DNA of 30,892 nucleotides, taken from contig JAUCBJ010001277.1 of assembly GCA_032718475.1 (NCBI GenBank), forward strand, positions 1-30,892. Reading direction: 5' to 3'. The notes under the pieces were generated by a model. It did no database searches, was not told where the DNA came from, and worked only from the letters and a program-made list of their open reading frames with translations. Both the position numbers and the translations under genes were made by a program. The DNA comes from Nemertoderma westbladi (lineage: Eukaryota > Xenacoelomorpha > Nemertodermatida > Nemertodermatidae). Every line of letters begins with the position of its first letter. The stretch's first letter is position 1. This document shows, piece after piece, positions 1 through 8,260 of the stretch.

Positions 1-49
1 TGAGAACAGGTCGTGCGACACGGAAATATGGAGGGGGCCGTTACCCCCA

Positions 50-1103
50 ATGATATATCCGATGCAACAGAAAAGAACAACAGATAGGACGGACGCACCG
101 CACCCAACAGGAGAATCTGTACAGCATCCCTCGAACCCATTGGAAGCACAAGCAATGGGAATGGCAACGCTAATCGATGCATTAAAGACCAGGATCGAGT
201 TACCACCAGTCGAGCCATTTAAATTCGATGGAAGTAGGCCGGAAGAATACCTGCAGTTTCGGCGCATGTACAGTAACGAGATATTAAGTAAGAACTTGAC
301 GCAGGCGGAGTGCCTAAAAATATCTACAGGTGTATACAGGAGGCCCAGCATACGACATCGTGAGGCAGTACCAGGGCATCGAGGGCGGCTTCATGACAGC
401 ATGGAGGGCGCTAGACAGGGAATACGGACACCCAGCCAAGATCATCCGGCAAATCCTGAGAGGTATAACATCGGGTGGCCTACAGGATAACCCCGTTAGC
501 ATAAAGACCTTTGCGAACAAGGTCGAGAAGGCATTAATCGTGTTAAAGACACTAGACGCGCCATAAGAACTCAACGCATCTAATAACATCACCACGATAG
601 CGCAGGCACTGCCAATCTGGCTGCGGAGCAAGTGGAGGAAGATCACCTTCTCCACTCGGGAGAAGAAAGGTACGGAACCGGGCTTAGAAGAAATGTCGAG
701 CTTCCTAAACTATGAAGCTGAATTAATAACAGACCCAGTCTATAGTGAGGATAGTTTGGGGAAGGCGCCAAAGACCGAATACAACAGGCCTAAACCCGAA
801 CACAATCCTGCAGATCCATTCACAAGAGTAAGACAGTCGCTACCACACGCGGCCACACAGGGGGCTACAAGCCCACAGTTAGCTGGGAGTAGGGCCACAC
901 CGTGGCAGGGACAGAAAGAAAATAACACCATAAATAAACATAATCCCAACATACCCAGTAGGCCGAGTACAGATAACCAAAACACTAAATCGGTAGATAT
1001 AAACCTACGCGTGATACATGAAGGACTATATAGGGAATGCTATAATCCAGGATTCGAATGTCAATTACATCGGGACGGAACCCATAAGACCATGAGTTGT
1101 AAG
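50..1103 (+). pseudogene. E1 gag, 5' part (DUF1759-like), broken
   Basis: The first frame (from ATG 50) gives a proline-rich leader and then the BEL-type motif PVEPFKFDGSRPEEYLQFRR. Homology passes to another frame near 330, where AYDIVRQYQGIEGG and ALDREYGHPAKI continue the same domain; this is the usual order for DUF1759 gag proteins of BEL/Pao. A TAA at 564-566 interrupts the second frame, which otherwise stays open to 1103, with a tail rich in Asn, Pro and Gln. The last codons before the break (ending SCK) rejoin in phase with 2706 if the inserted transposon is removed. Role by family: capsid assembly and RNA packaging. As it stands the gene cannot make a full Gag. Confidence 0.72.
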
Positions 1104-1119
1104 TAGGGCTCAACAGAAG
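1104..1119 (+). repeat. Left terminal inverted repeat of hAT-like element
   Basis: The 16 bases tagggctcaacagaag match the reverse complement of 2687-2702 at 15 of 16 positions. Confidence 0.75.
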
Positions 1120-1120
1120 C

Positions 1121-1185
1121 TTCGGCTTCGGTTCGGTTCGGGCCGAAGTTTGGCAATTTCGGTTCGGTTCGGCTTCTGCAATTGA
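1121..1185 (+). repeat. TTCGG-rich subterminal block, left
   Basis: Runs of cttcggttcggttcgg surround gccgaagttt. A closely similar block occurs at 2607-2677 in the same orientation, so these are direct, not inverted, subterminal repeats. Role unknown; subterminal transposase-binding sites are one possibility. Confidence 0.6.
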
Positions 1186-1307
1186 TACTGCAGAAGCCCG
1201 GAGCAAACTTTGCTAAATATTCCAAGTATTACATTGACTGATTGAGCTAAGACCAGAAGACAGTAAGACTAATCAATCTGTCCATCGTTGTACTAATTAA
1301 TTTTGGA

Positions 1308-1690
1308 GTGTAAACGTTAAGCAGACACTGGTGCAGAGCAGACAGTGGTGCAGACAGTGATGCAGACAGTGGTGCAGACACCTGGTGCAGACAGTGGTGC
1401 ACGCACTGGTGCAGACAGTGGTGCAGACAGTGGTGCAGACACTGGTGCAGACAGTGGTGCAGACAGTGTGCAGACACTGGTGCAGACAGTGGTGCAGACA
1501 CTGGTGCAGACAGTGGTGCAGACACTGGTGCAGACAGTGGTGCAGACAGTGGTGCAGACAGTGGTGCAGACAGTGGTGCAGACAGTGGTGCAGACACTGG
1601 TGCAGACATGTGCAGATGGCAGACACTGGTGCAGGCAGTGGAGCAGACAGTGGTGCAGGCACCTTTTGCAGACTGGTGCAGTCTGCACTT
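1308..1690 (+). repeat. 12-bp minisatellite array, arm 1 of a foldback
   Basis: About 29 copies of a 12-bp unit, gtgcagacagtg or gtgcagacactg. The array opens with gtgtaaacgttaagcagac (1308-1326), whose exact reverse complement closes arm 2 at 2079-2097. Because 12 is a multiple of 3, several frames stay open with simple four-residue repeats; these are not genes. Confidence 0.9.
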
Positions 1691-1910
1691 AATTATTTTC
1701 GTACACACCTCTTATAATTATTTGTAATCAGGGCACATTCACCCGCACGCACCTCGACTTGTACTACATACGTCCTCCCTACTTCATGTAGAACCTTTCA
1801 GTAGTTACTCGCATATTTGTAGATAATAAAGTCTATGATAAAATATAATATAATAGTGCCTGGTGGTATTGTGTTTTGTGGTACTCTGGTATTTCAGTAT
1901 TTTCACCAGG

Positions 1911-2097
1911 TGTCTGCACCACTGTCTGCACCACTGTCTGCACCAGTGTCTGCACGACTGTCTGCACCACTGTCTGCACCAATGTCTGCACCACTGTCTG
2001 CACCACTGTCTGCACGCTGCACCACTGCTCCCTGCACCACTGGCCGCACCAGGTGTCTGCACCACTATCTGCACCACTGTCTGCTTAACGTTTACAC
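1911..2097 (-). repeat. 12-bp minisatellite array, arm 2 of a foldback
   Basis: About 14 copies of the reverse-complement unit (cactgtctgcac). It ends in the 19-bp exact inverted partner of 1308-1326. About 220 bp of unique DNA separates it from arm 1. Confidence 0.88.
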
Positions 2098-2192
2098 CCT
2101 TAATTTTGGACTGAACTTCCATTTAAATGGCATTATTTTTTTAATTGTTTCCAGGTTACTTGGGTAGTTTCAAAATTAGCTTAATTATACAG

Positions 2193-2496
2193 TAGTTTAG
2201 GTTAGGCTAAATATTGCCATTTTACTTTGTAGTACCCTATTTTTTAATTAATCATAACTTTGATACATAATACCAAATATACCTACCTACTACCTCATAT
2301 AAATAGTATTACAAAGACTACCTGTACTTTTAGTGAGGTTTTCTAAATTTGATGTCACTACTGAACGGCTTACTACGGGTGAAAATGTGGTGCATACAGT
2401 AAGTGCATGCATACAGTAGTTTAGGTTAGTAATGTACAGTAATGTAAATATTGCCATTTTATTTTGTAGTATTTATTTTTTTAATTAATCATAGCT
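2193..2496 (+). repeat. Diverged direct repeat inside the hAT-like element
   Basis: A ~70-bp segment reading agtttaggttag, then aaatattgccatttta, then ttttttaattaatcata occurs at about 2193-2265 and again at about 2415-2496. The second copy carries a small insertion after ggttag. Confidence 0.65.
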
Positions 2497-2606
2497 TTCT
2501 CGCTAAGTCCTCAGACCATATAGGTACCAGTCTGCCACTGCCAGTCAGCCAGTATAGTCTGATGTGACGTAAATACGAATTTATGACCATAACTTGCTAA
2601 CTTTCT

Positions 2607-2677
2607 GAACTTCGGTTCGGATTCGGTTCGGTTCGGCCCGAAGTTGGCCCTGCTTCGGTTCGGTTCGGTTCGGCCCC
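2607..2677 (+). repeat. TTCGG-rich subterminal block, right
   Basis: Same composition and order as 1121-1185: TTCGG runs, cccgaagttgg, then further TTCGG runs, in direct orientation. Confidence 0.6.
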
Positions 2678-2686
2678 ATAAAGTGC

Positions 2687-2702
2687 CTTCTGTTGAACCC
2701 TA
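2687..2702 (-). repeat. Right terminal inverted repeat of hAT-like element
   Basis: The sequence cttctgttgaacccta is the inverted partner of 1104-1119. The next bases (2704-2711, tatgtaag) resemble the 8 bases left of the other end. Confidence 0.75.
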
Positions 2703-2705
2703 GTA

Positions 2706-2921
2706 TGTAAGCACTGGCAAGCGTTGCCCAAACAAGATAGTATAGCCTACACAGACGCAAATGGACTATGTCATCGATGTGTGGTAGAAGGACACAGATC
2801 CGGAGAGTGTAGAGAAACAGCAGTTAGAGAGTCCGAGACTGGAGGCCAAACAATGGCTACAAGCACGACAGTGGCAAGAAAGGAGAGAAAAGTACTACTC
2901 GGGGTAGTACCATACCAGTGA
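2706..2921 (+). pseudogene. E1 gag, 3' part with CCHC zinc knuckle
   Basis: This is in the same phase as the gag frame left of the transposon. It encodes LCHRCVVEGHRSGEC, a C-x2-C-x4-H-x4-C retroviral-type zinc knuckle (2769-2810), expected to bind genomic RNA. The frame stops at a TGA at 2919-2921. The protease-like sequence continues one frame away, from about 2918, so an indel near 2915 separates Gag from protease in this copy. Confidence 0.7.
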
Positions 2922-4049
2922 AGATATCAGGAGAGGGCGGTCGATCAGTAACGGCATTAATGCTGGTCGACAGTGTAGCAGCCTTCACGCTGGTGGAGAA
3001 CTGGGTGGCCGAAGAGATAGGGCTAAAGACGAGGCCGAATAGAATGGCGGTAACTACCGTCTCAAGTAAAGATGAGGTCCTGGAGATGAGGATGGGGCGG
3101 TGCAGGATATCAGCGATTGCACCGGGATGCGATTATGGGGCGACGATCGACCCCAACCATAATATTGATAGAATCGATAAATATCAACGCCAGGCGACCA
3201 ACCAACATTGAGGTCGAACAATATAGATTCCTGGACGGTATCGATTTCTCAATACCAGAGGTGGACGTTAGGAAGGTATCCATCATAGTAGGAATGGACT
3301 GCCTGACGGCCCACGAGAGAACACAGACGGTCTTCGGCGAAGACAGGCAGCGGGACCCGACGGCGATCCTCACGCCGTTCGGATGGACGCTTAGCGGCCC
3401 AGTTAAAACCAAGATTCCATCCAGAGTGACAGAGACATCAGGGTGCATGTTACCAGGCACTGTAGACGCAGAGGACACAGAAGAGAAACCAGAAACGGTA
3501 GATAAGCCAGATGGGGAAGTAGAAGTAAGGGAGTGGGCGGAGGAGAATGGATTTCCCAGCAAGTATCGGTATGGAGATGGAGAGGAGCGGACGGGGAGAT
3601 GTCCGGAGGACAAAACGGAGGAGTGTCCGGTGGAGTGTCAGGAGGACAATAGTCCGGAGGAGTGTCCGGAGGAGTGTTCAGAAGAGTGTCTGGAAGAGAT
3701 GCCGGTCTGGTTGAGAGGCATACCAACAAGGGGGAGGTCGAGTAAGAAGACAGGATGGAGAGGGGTAGGATTACTATTGTTCGTCCTGTTCTATCTATTC
3801 TTTCGATTTCCTTTCATTCTGCCGCCGGGAGACCAGATGAAGGGTGGCATTCTGCTGCCAGGAGTTCAAGAAATTAAGAAGGCGGCGGAGAGACCTGACT
3901 TTAGGGTCGCGGAAGAGGGAGAGCCAATTCCTGGTGAGTTGGAGTTGGCGAGGAAAGTGGGTGGAAAGATAAGAGGACGCACAGGGGGACAGCAGGACAG
4001 TGCCTCATGGAAGAATCGATGGAAGATCGAGGGGCAGCATAGAGTTTAG
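2918..4049 (+). pseudogene. E1 protease-like region (DUF1758) fused to a terminal TM-containing tail
   Basis: The first frame (2918-3211) begins VKISGEGGRSVTALMLVDS, a BEL-type aspartic protease start, but the catalytic Asp-Ser-Gly is Asp-Ser-Val (2969-2977), so it is probably inactive. A frameshift near 3150 passes the homology to the frame open to 4049, which contains IIVGMDCLTAHE and LTPFGWTLSGPV, typical of the end of the BEL protease domain. After this, where RT should follow, the frame has a Cys/Glu/Pro-rich repeat (3597-3696), a hydrophobic segment (about 3766-3830, GVGLLLFVLFYLFFRFPF) and a charged tail. RT, RNase H and integrase have been lost. The tail may be the original pol or env terminus; I do not recognise it. 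Confidence 0.68.
3597..3696 (+). repeat. Cys-Glu-Pro coding repeat
   Basis: A degenerate unit of about 12 bp (cggaggagtgtc and variants) gives successive ECPEE/ECSEE/ECLEE motifs inside the E1 terminal frame. Confidence 0.65.
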
Positions 4050-4264
4050 TCGTCCAATATTTTGGACTGAGGGGGGTGGGAATGAGGGCGAGACGCCCTT
4101 CCCACAAAAATTAATTATTTAATTAAAAATAAATAATTAAATAATAAAATAAAAGTAGTAGTTAGAAGAGACAGTTAGTAGAAGTTAGAAGTAGTAGAAG
4201 ATAGTTAGGTTAGAAGTCGGCGGGTAAGGGAGTGTGGCATATTGTCATGCCACGAGGTAGTAGT

Positions 4265-4495
4265 AGAGTGGTTGTGGGCACCGCAAGCGCCACGTAGATA
4301 GAGGTAGTAGTGGAGGTGGAGATGTAGAGGTAGTAGAGTAGTAAAGAGGGCACATTGGGTGCCAGGTAGTAGAGTAGTAGAGACGGGCACATAGGGTGCC
4401 AGTAAGCAGTGTGGTTGTGGGCATCGCAAGCGCCACGTAGAGGAAGTAGTAAGAGAGTGGTTGTGGGCACCGCAAGCGCCACGAAGATAGAGGTG
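4265..4495 (+). repeat. Repeated GTGGTTGTGGGCACCGCAAGC module
   Basis: Three copies of gtggttgtgggcaccgcaag followed by cgccacg lie at about 4269, 4411 and 4457. They are interleaved with two copies of gggcacat-gggtgcc (about 4348 and 4385). Both words are self-complementary enough to form small stems (gggcac/gtgcc and gtgg/ccac). Confidence 0.65.
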
Positions 4496-5097
4496 GTAGC
4501 AGAGTTAGAGGTAGCAGTAGAGATAGAGTTAGAAGAGAGTTAGAGAGTTCTAGTTAGAGTTAGTAGAAAGTTAGAGGTTTTTAGTTAGAGCTAGAAGTAG
4601 TTAGAGTTAGTAGACTTAGAAGAGTTAGTAGGAGTTAGTCAGAGAGCTAGTTGGAGTTAGTAGAAAAGGGAGCTAGATAGTAGGTAGTTAGTAAGCTAGA
4701 GAGTTAGAAGGTAGTAAGTAGTTAGTAAGTAAGAGAGTTAGATAGTTAGCAAGTAAGTAGTACTGGTAGGTAGATAGTATGATAGCACAGGGGTAGCATT
4801 AGAGATTAGGGCCTTAGGGAGTGGTGGAAAGTAGAGAGGAGTATGGAGAGAAGTTAGAGTGCGATTCAGGTGTGGGGAGAGTGTAAGAGTGGGAAGTTAG
4901 AGTGAGAGATTAGAGTTAGAGTGGAGAGCTTTTAAAATTGTGTGAGAGTCCACAATTGGCTCGACACGAGACGTCAGATGGGTAGCGTTATCATGCCCAT
5001 AGGGAGCGGCCTGGAAAGCCGACTCCAAGAAAATAACTCCGCCCCACACCCGATAGTAGATCGAGTTTCCAGCGGAATTGTAGCGCACTATAGGTGG

Positions 5098-5126
5098 ATG
5101 CTATCTTCTCACCGGGAAGATAGCAT
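5098..5126 (+). other. Perfect 11-bp hairpin next to the E1 polypurine tract
   Basis: The stem arms atgctatcttc (5098-5108) and gaagatagcat (5116-5126) enclose the 7-nt loop tcaccgg. The polypurine tract follows directly. Confidence 0.75.
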
Positions 5127-5134
5127 GGGGGGAG
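5127..5134 (+). other. E1 polypurine tract
   Basis: The purine run ggggggag lies immediately before TGTGAG of the LTR, where plus-strand DNA synthesis would be primed in an LTR retroelement. Confidence 0.65.
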
Positions 5135-5680
5135 TGTGAGCGTATTCAATTCCGCCACACTAAACCCCATAAAGTTGGCGTTAAGCATTATTGGAACTAC
5201 AAGGTTGATTACCAATCAACCTTGTATCACCCCAATAAGCGGGGCAACAAACCCCAAAGGAGACACACACAATGGGGGTCAGAGGTTATACCTCCAGGGG
5301 AGAGAGAATAACAGTAGCGGGGGAGAAACACTCCCAGGGGGATGAGGGTGAGAAGTGAGTTATCAGCCAATAGGGGGGAAGCATCGACTGAGTAACACGG
5401 CCAAACCTAGAGTAGTATATTACCGGTCGGTGTTGCTCATTCATTCAGTTTACCCAGTACAGTCACGGCAGTACGGTGACAGTTAAGACCGTCGCCGCCG
5501 TCATCAGTATACTTACACAATTATCTTGCTGTCTGATGCTATCTCTGTATATATATATTATACTATCAACCGTATTACTGTATCAACAATATCGGAAACT
5601 TATACCCTTTTCACTCACACGGCGGGGACGCGTACGTAAACAACACCGGATAAACCGGGATCCTCTCGGATCCCGTTACA
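5135..5680 (+). repeat. E1 3' LTR (546 bp)
   Basis: It starts TGTGAGCG directly after a polypurine tract and ends CCCGTTACA, giving TGT...ACA termini. Inside are a perfect palindromic hairpin caaggttgatt-acc-aatcaaccttg (5200-5224), a TATA-like gtatatta near 5414 with an initiator-like tcattcattcag downstream, and a terminal hairpin gggatcc-tctc-ggatccc (5658-5675). No second copy is in the window, so the boundaries rest on the TG/CA ends and the polypurine tract. Confidence 0.62.
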
Positions 5681-6960
5681 CTCAATGTTGATCATAGTGT
5701 CCCTTCGCATGATATAAGAACAACCTCCGCTGGTACCGGTAACTATATACACTATATAATTTTGGTATGCCACCACACCATATCTGACTTTCAGTTTTTG
5801 GTAAATAATTTGCAATATACCGTAGTTCTTTAACGTAATATCTTTCGAAAAAACTTATATTCATTATAAAACTCATCATCAGAACTTATTACAGAGCACT
5901 TTAATCCATCCGCTTCTGATTTGTTTTTTGTTTTTCTTTAATGTGGTATACATACCCAACCATCAACAGTTTAGTCTTCAAATTTTCACAGGGTGTACGT
6001 ACCTGTACATTTTAGATCAATTATGTCAGGTATAAAAGCTCATGCATATAGAATTAATCAGATTGCACTTCAATGTAGCAGTTTTTAGCATTTTTGCAAT
6101 TCTTCACAAATTTAAACATTCACAACACCCTTCTGATTTTTGGTTCTCAAATGATACCTGCTTTATTACATCCACAAAGAGTTAATCAGTTAATATGGGA
6201 AACATAAATAACTGAATAACAGGTAAACCAATTATCAGAAAAATGAAAAACACATTACAAAATTGGTATTTTTCAAAATTTTCGGAGGATTTTTAACACC
6301 CATTGCCACCTTCTGATCAATAGTTTACTAATTTAATTACGAAACTATTGACATTCATGTCTCCAATGGTTAGAATCAAGCACAATCAGACAATTAATTC
6401 AAAACTAATATTCAGACACATTTTACAGTTTTAGACTCCATCTCAAAAAATGTGCTTCGCAGATTTTTGCAAAGAGGTTAAATTTCAAACAGCGATATCT
6501 CGAGAATGCATCAACGAAATGAGCTAACAGGCTGACAGGCTAAATTTTCAAAATACTATTTTTTCATGGCCTATTAACAAGTGGTGAAAATTTCATCCAA
6601 AATCTCCGACCCTTGCCACACCCGCCCATTGGTCGAGCTTGAAAAGAATGATTCGCCTACCACTGTACGACGCGCATCCAATACTGTACTGCAACTGTCA
6701 GACTGTGCGTGCACTGAATACAGGAATAACATAATACTGTAATACCGGTAAGCCATACAGCCATAAGCAGATACCAGACTGCCAGATACCGACACCGTCT
6801 GCCATCTGACCGTACAGCAGTACAGACGTCTGGCTGGAGAGATGGACCCTGGACGTAAGTATTCCTGTATTCCAACTAACTAGGATTATGCACAAGCCAG
6901 CAAGCACACCCTGACACCGCACCAGCACTCACCTCTGTTTTTATTGCAGGCATTTCTAGA
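5681..6960. other. Non-coding AT-rich interval
   Basis: Short open frames only, none with recognisable motifs. I see no RNA gene or repeat boundary that I can defend. Confidence 0.5.
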
Positions 6961-7775
6961 TAAGTAGGCCTACCGCCAGATTTCCTTTCCTATCCACTTG
7001 CAGACTTGGCCAATCAGCCTATCATTTATTGTCAGATTGTTGCTGTTCTGCTGTCTCCTGCCTGTCTGTCTGTCTGTAGTTGTAGTAGGCCTACTGTCTG
7101 ACTGTAGTACCAGAGTAGCCTAAAGTAGTAGCTCTGTAGGCTGTCTGGCTGTAGCTGTACTTCGGTAGGCCTACTGCTGTACTGACTGGTGGACTCCTGC
7201 TGTCCTGGCTGCCTGGCAGCCTGGAACGATCCTAGGTTTTAAGTTTTTGTTTGAAATAGGCTGACTGGCTGATAGGCCTACCGGTCTGCCTGCCGGGCAG
7301 CCGGGTGCCGGGATTGCAGACTGTACTGTAATCAGGTAAAAATATTCAGATACCGGTATTCTGATCTGATCTTGTTTCATTTACTGACTGCCAGATTGCT
7401 GCCTGACAGACAGACAGATAATGGCAGAATGGTAACGGCAGAATGACAGACAGACAGAATGGTACCGGTAAATAAATAGGCCTAAATGAATCAAAAAATC
7501 AAACCAATCCTGCAATCTGCTAGTACAGTACCGGTAGTACAGTACTGCAGTAGTATCAGTACCGGTATCCGACAGTCAGTGCAGCAGTGGCAGAGTGGTG
7601 CGTATGGCGTAGGCCTATCGCGTATGCGTAGTACGTAGGCCTAACGGCAGTCGGCAGACCGGTCTGCAGGTATGGTAAGAAGCCTAAGAACTGCTGCTCG
7701 CTCAGTCTGTCAGTAGTCCTGCAGTCCACTGCAGTCAATCAATCAGACACTGTTGTATATTACTGCTGTATTGTA
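6961..7775. repeat. Palindrome-dense non-coding DNA (TAGGCCTA, ACCGGT, CTGT microsatellite)
   Basis: TAGGCCTA occurs about seven times (near 6966, 7086, 7164, 7274, 7479, 7609, 7637). TACCGGT words occur near 7280, 7351, 7463, 7530 and 7559. Short ctgtctgtctg and cagacagacag runs lie near 7060 and 7405. No gene is visible. Confidence 0.6.
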
Positions 7776-7778
7776 TTA

Positions 7779-7942
7779 TAGTGGGGTCGCTTAAGGCTGA
7801 AATATAGCAAAATCGTTAATTGCCGGACAAAAGCATGAAAATGTGACTATATATGTAAAAAAATGTGTAGATTAATCTGAGCCTGTGTACCAAAAAAATT
7901 GACTACTTCCCTAGCAACAGGGTGACTTTTTCATAGCAACCG
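7779..7942 (+). repeat. Left terminal inverted repeat, Academ-like element
   Basis: 164 bp, nearly identical to the reverse complement of 12006-12159. Shared words include ttaattgccggacaaaagc and gattaatctgagcctgtgta. An 11-bp stretch near 7800 (atatagcaaaa region) is the main difference. Confidence 0.9.
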
Positions 7943-8260
7943 TTGTATATTTAATGTAATTATGATTGAAACTTGGGATAAACAACCTGTCTAGCAATAG
8001 AATATGGTTAATAGTGACATTTGCGCTGATACACTTTTCCTTGGCAACAGGGTGACCTTTCCCTAGCAACCGCTGTATATTTATTGAAATTTTGATTGAA
8101 ACTTGGGATAAACAACATGTCTAGCAATAGAAGATGGTTAATAGTGACATTTGCGCTGATACACGTTTCCTTAGCAACAAGGTGACCTTTCCCTAGCAAC
8201 TGCCTGCAATTCTGATTGAATCTTGGGATCATGTTGGGATAACCAACCTGTATAGCAATA
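7911..8260 (+). repeat. ~130-bp subterminal tandem repeats, left
   Basis: Three copies starting at ctagcaacagggtga (7911), ttggcaacagggtga (8041) and ttagcaacaaggtga (8171), a 130-bp spacing; the third is partial. Each carries cctagcaac, gattgaaacttgggat and gtctagcaata blocks and gctgatacac at the end. Confidence 0.85.

Larger units (their letters stand above)
1104..2703. mobile_element. hAT-like non-autonomous DNA transposon inserted in E1 gag
   Basis: The ends are near-perfect 16-bp inverted repeats: tagggctcaacagaag at 1104-1119 and the reverse complement of tagggttcaacagaag at 2687-2702 (15/16). The flanks share tgtaag (1098-1103 and 2706-2711), inside imperfect 8-mers gttgtaag and tatgtaag, as expected of an aged 8-bp target duplication. 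Excising one copy restores the gag frame across SCK-HWQ up to the zinc knuckle, which independently supports the boundaries. TAGGG/CAGGG-like ends with an 8-bp duplication fit hAT. No transposase is encoded: the interior is TTCGG-rich ends, two minisatellite arrays and AT-rich DNA. The superfamily assignment is inference; the insertion itself is well supported. Confidence 0.72.
4050..5126 (+). other. E1 long 3' untranslated region, TAG/AG-rich low complexity
   Basis: No supported gene. The stretch is strongly strand-biased, with purines plus T in endless gttagag/tagtag words and almost no C between 4490 and 4920. It holds an embedded repeated module at 4260-4500. It ends in a hairpin just before the polypurine tract. 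Confidence 0.6.
1..5680 (+). mobile_element. E1: decayed BEL/Pao-type LTR retroelement, 5' end cut by the window
   Basis: The parts in order are: gag remains with the DUF1759-like BEL capsid region (about 190-560), a CCHC knuckle (2769-2810), a retropepsin-like DUF1758 region (about 2920-3420), a terminal ORF ending at 4049, a long purine-rich untranslated tail, a polypurine tract (5127-5134) and a 3' LTR (5135-5680). RT, RNase H and integrase are absent, so this is an internally deleted copy. The reading frame is broken by frameshifts near 330, 2915 and 3150 and by a TAA at 564-566, and it is split by a transposon at 1104-2703. The 5' LTR would lie just left of the window. The BEL/Pao call rests on domain order and motif resemblance; the lineage within BEL is not resolved. 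Confidence 0.78.

Noticed and set aside
1247-2122. Open frames on both strands encoding CRQW, VQTV, ADSG or HHCL repeats
   Set aside because: They are read-through of the 12-bp minisatellite; 12 is a multiple of 3, so several frames stay open by chance.
4205-4482. Minus-strand Tyr/Pro/Leu-rich open frames
   Set aside because: They fall in the TAG-rich low-complexity tail of E1 and only mirror repeat composition.
6842-6963. Possible mini-exon pair: ATGGACCCTGGAC then GTAAGT (6855), and ttattgcag ending at 6949
   Set aside because: Splicing would give only an eight-residue peptide before TAA; chance splice-like words are expected in this length.
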